From positions 1 through 5,668 of the forward strand of contig DXDC01000012.1 in NCBI GenBank assembly GCA_019115685.1: a stretch of DNA of 5,668 bases. Reading direction: 5' to 3'. The notes below the pieces were generated by a model. The model saw only the letters and a program-made list of their open reading frames with translations, was not told the origin of the DNA and searched no databases. This document shows positions 5,607 to 5,668 of this stretch, in pieces (position 1 is the first letter of the stretch; each line of letters begins with the position of its first letter). Both the position numbers and the translations under genes were made by a program. The DNA comes from Candidatus Agrococcus pullicola. GTDB lineage: Bacteria > Actinomycetota > Actinomycetes > Actinomycetales > Microbacteriaceae.

Positions 5607-5625
5607 CTGCTCGGCTGCCGAGCAG
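5607..5625. repeat. Perfect 8-bp palindrome upstream of the SprT-like gene
   Basis: CTGCTCGG (5607-5614) and CCGAGCAG (5618-5625) pair perfectly around a CTG loop. No T run follows on either strand, so it does not look like a terminator. It directly abuts the candidate -10 element at 5601-5606 and would occupy the spacer or -35 region of that promoter, which suits a repressor or activator site. Confidence 0.5.
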
Positions 5626-5668
5626 AAGTTCCGCACCACTCCGACTGTGGAAAACCAGGGGCTGTGTG

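Noticed and set aside
5646..5655. TGTGGAAAAC, close to a DnaA box in reverse orientation
   Set aside because: It differs from the consensus and is a single copy in the last bases of the window. There is no cluster of boxes, AT-rich unwinding region or replication gene to suggest an origin.

Overview
The window looks like an ordinary chromosomal stretch of a high-GC actinobacterium, most likely of the family Microbacteriaceae. That placement is an inference from the GC-rich third codon positions, the frequent GGATGC hexamer, genes that appear to be leaderless, and the nature of the proteins. It rests on no ribosomal or other marker gene. No mobile element, CRISPR array, RNA gene, phage gene or toxin-antitoxin module was found, and I see no convincing undescribed multi-gene system.

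Layout from left to right. A gene on the minus strand runs off the left edge; only its first nine or ten codons are present. It is divergent from a Nudix-related protein of the actinobacterial DUF4916 type (302-841, +). The 272-base gap between them holds a long imperfect hairpin. A 228-base gap then separates the Nudix-related gene from a convergent gene on the minus strand (1070-2251), which encodes a secreted lipoprotein with features of a PQQ/WD-like beta-propeller. The lipoprotein gene is divergent from a 12-helix major facilitator transporter (2399-3892, +). An aldo/keto reductase of the E. coli YghZ/Gpr type follows on the same strand (4031-5077, +), after a 138-base gap containing a 12-bp perfect inverted repeat. 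A small SprT-like zinc metalloprotease (5090-5548, minus) converges on it with only 12 bases between the stop codons. Its upstream region carries two consecutive perfect dyads.

The five complete genes do not form an obvious pathway. The transporter and reductase are co-directional, but the hairpin between them and the reductase's own good ribosome-binding site argue for separable expression. The lipoprotein and transporter share a 147-base divergent control region and could be linked in surface or efflux function, but this is only positional. The most interesting material is non-coding: three palindromic structures in gene borders, two genes with promoter-like -10 hexamers at exactly the spacing expected for leaderless transcripts, and a strong bias for GGATGC at Asp-Ala codon pairs.
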